Part shown: positions 59,267-60,030 of the stretch, one piece after another | Position numbering within the stretch: the stretch's first letter is position 1 | How the letters are laid out: the number at the start of each line of letters is the position of its first letter | Source: Azospirillum griseum | GTDB taxonomy: Bacteria; Pseudomonadota; Alphaproteobacteria; Azospirillales; Azospirillaceae | Reading direction: 5' to 3' | Length of the DNA: 60,030 bases | Assembly: GCF_003966125.1 (NCBI RefSeq) | Contig: NZ_RXMA01000017.1 | Span: 1-60,030 of the forward strand | Notes under the pieces: generated by a model | The model's database searches: none | The model's input: the letters and a program-made list of their open reading frames with translations, nothing else | Told to the model about the DNA's origin: nothing | Program-made: the position numbers and the translations under genes

Positions 59267-60030
59267 TCAACCCTCCGCCGTCCCCCCGCGCAGGCGGGCG
59301 AGTTGTTGGCGCGCTTGTTCCGCATAGGGGCTTTCGACGGCGACAAAGATCGCCAACGCCTGTTCGGTCAGGGTGATCGCGGTGGGGATGTCGCCCAATT
59401 CGGCGTGGGCGTTGCCCAGATTGCCGAGGCGGTTTCCCTCGCCGAGCCGATCCCCGATCTCCCGCGAAATGGCGAGGGCCTGTTGGTGAAAGTCGATGGC
59501 GCGCTGTGTCTCGCCCAAAGCGGCGTAGCTGTTGCCCAGATTGCCGAGGCGGTTTCCCTCGCCGAGCCGATCCCCGATCTCTCGCGCGATGGCGAGGGCC
59601 TGTTCGTAAAAGTCGATGGCGCGCTGTGTCTCGCCCAAAGCGGCGTAGCTGTTGCCCAGATTGCCGAGGCGGTTTCCCTCGCCGAGCCGATCCCCGATCT
59701 CTCGCGCGATGGCGAGGGCCTGTTCGTAAAAGTCGATGGCGCGCCGTGTCTCGCCCAAAGCGGCGTGGGCGTTGCCCAGATTGCCGAGGCGGTTTCCCTC
59801 GCCGCGCCGATCCCCGATCTCCCGCGCGATGACGAGGGCCTGTTCGTAAAACTCGATGGCGCGCCGTGTCTCGCCCAAATCGGCGTGGGCGAGGCCCAGA
59901 TTGCCGAGGTCCTGTCCCTCGCCGCGCCGATCCCCGATCTCCCGCGAAATGGCGAGAGCCTGTTGGTGAAACTCGATGGCGCGCCGTGTCTCGCCCAAAG
60001 CGGCGTGGGCGTTGCCCAGATTGCCGAGGT
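59267..60030 (-). CDS. TPR-repeat protein, partial (5' end outside window)
   Basis: At least 254 residues remain open to the window edge. It consists of tandem 40-residue tetratricopeptide repeats of the form GNRLGNLGNAHAALGETRRAIDFYEQALAIAREIGDRLGE, at least five nearly identical copies, then a degenerate last repeat and a short tail (EQARQQLARLRGGTAEG). Such TPR_12/kinesin-light-chain-like arrays mediate protein-protein contacts and are often linked to CHAT or NB-ARC domains, which would be outside the window. The N-terminus and partner domain are unseen. Confidence 0.88.
   Translation of the reverse strand, partial: LGNLGNAHAALGETRRAIEFHQQALAISREIGDRRGEGQDLGNLGLAHADLGETRRAIEFYEQALVIAREIGDRRGEGNRLGNLGNAHAALGETRRAIDFYEQALAIAREIGDRLGEGNRLGNLGNSYAALGETQRAIDFYEQALAIAREIGDRLGEGNRLGNLGNSYAALGETQRAIDFHQQALAISREIGDRLGEGNRLGNLGNAHAELGDIPTAITLTEQALAIFVAVESPYAEQARQQLARLRGGTAEG
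59383..60030 (-). repeat. 120-bp near-identical tandem repeats encoding TPRs
   Basis: Successive 120-bp units (for example from 59401, 59521, 59641, 59761 and 59881) differ at only a few positions, indicating recent expansion or gene conversion within the TPR gene. The array runs past the end of the window. Confidence 0.9.

Noticed and set aside
59383..60030. CRISPR-like regular repeats
   Set aside because: The period is 120 bp with no unique spacers and the units translate into canonical TPR motifs, so this is a coding repeat.

Overview
The window is high-GC (roughly 70%), densely packed, double-stranded coding DNA from a free-living alphaproteobacterium, most like Rhodospirillales/Azospirillales. 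The grounds are a MucR/Ros regulator, an Irr-type Fur protein with an ICE-like box, the ornithine-lipid pair OlsB/OlsA, the alphaproteobacterial order tsaE-amgK-murU-addB, a bactofilin, and a tRNA-Arg(CCU) gene split by a group I intron. All family calls come from reading motifs in the translated sequence; no database search was possible.

Layout. 0-4.7 kb: olsB-olsA (phosphorus-free lipids), mucR diverging from a TusA-like sulfurtransferase, tsaB-rimI (overlapping) and a VanX/DdpX-type D-Ala-D-Ala dipeptidase. 4.8-12.4 kb: a polysaccharide-deacetylase-like protein that has lost its metal ligands, nfuA, a class III nucleotide cyclase, a UspA protein, a TSUP/TIGR02186 pair, and a group of membrane-anchored coiled-coil proteins of unknown function. 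12.6-20.6 kb: the intron-split tRNA-Arg, a molybdopterin oxidoreductase, a large MscS channel, ogt, a DUF2244 protein, nth, a bactofilin and an EI24/CysZ-like protein. 20.7-29.9 kb: a signalling block with a hybrid histidine kinase, a second PAS kinase with a decayed ATPase domain, and a classical kinase/OmpR regulator pair diverging from a Spy/CpxP-like periplasmic protein.

30-38.3 kb: a GC-poor nucleotidyltransferase-fold gene (probably acquired), a TrxR-like ferredoxin-NADP reductase, and tsaE-amgK-murU-addB, where addA is absent from its usual place. 38.3-48.4 kb: irr, a nitronate monooxygenase-like protein, a glycerophosphodiester phosphodiesterase, a KamA/EpmB-like radical SAM enzyme, TspO, a polar amino-acid ABC transporter and an AspT/YidE-type transporter. 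48.7-60 kb: ccmAB, glutathione peroxidase, a DMT permease with a His-rich tail, two tandem tRNA-Arg(ACG) genes, gpt, a large unknown helical protein, an ABC peptide-transporter trio without ATPases, a toxin-antitoxin pair whose toxin carries a premature stop, and a TPR-repeat gene running off the window.

Most of the window is housekeeping and envelope biology. The items most worth a second look are the group I intron, several apparently inactivated but retained enzyme domains (deacetylase, kinase ATPase, receiver), a CpxR-like GTTAC-N5-GTTAC site and an ICE-like site placed upstream of the expected regulons, the amber-interrupted toxin, and a recurring pattern of short tandem duplications lying on or next to stop codons (six loci).
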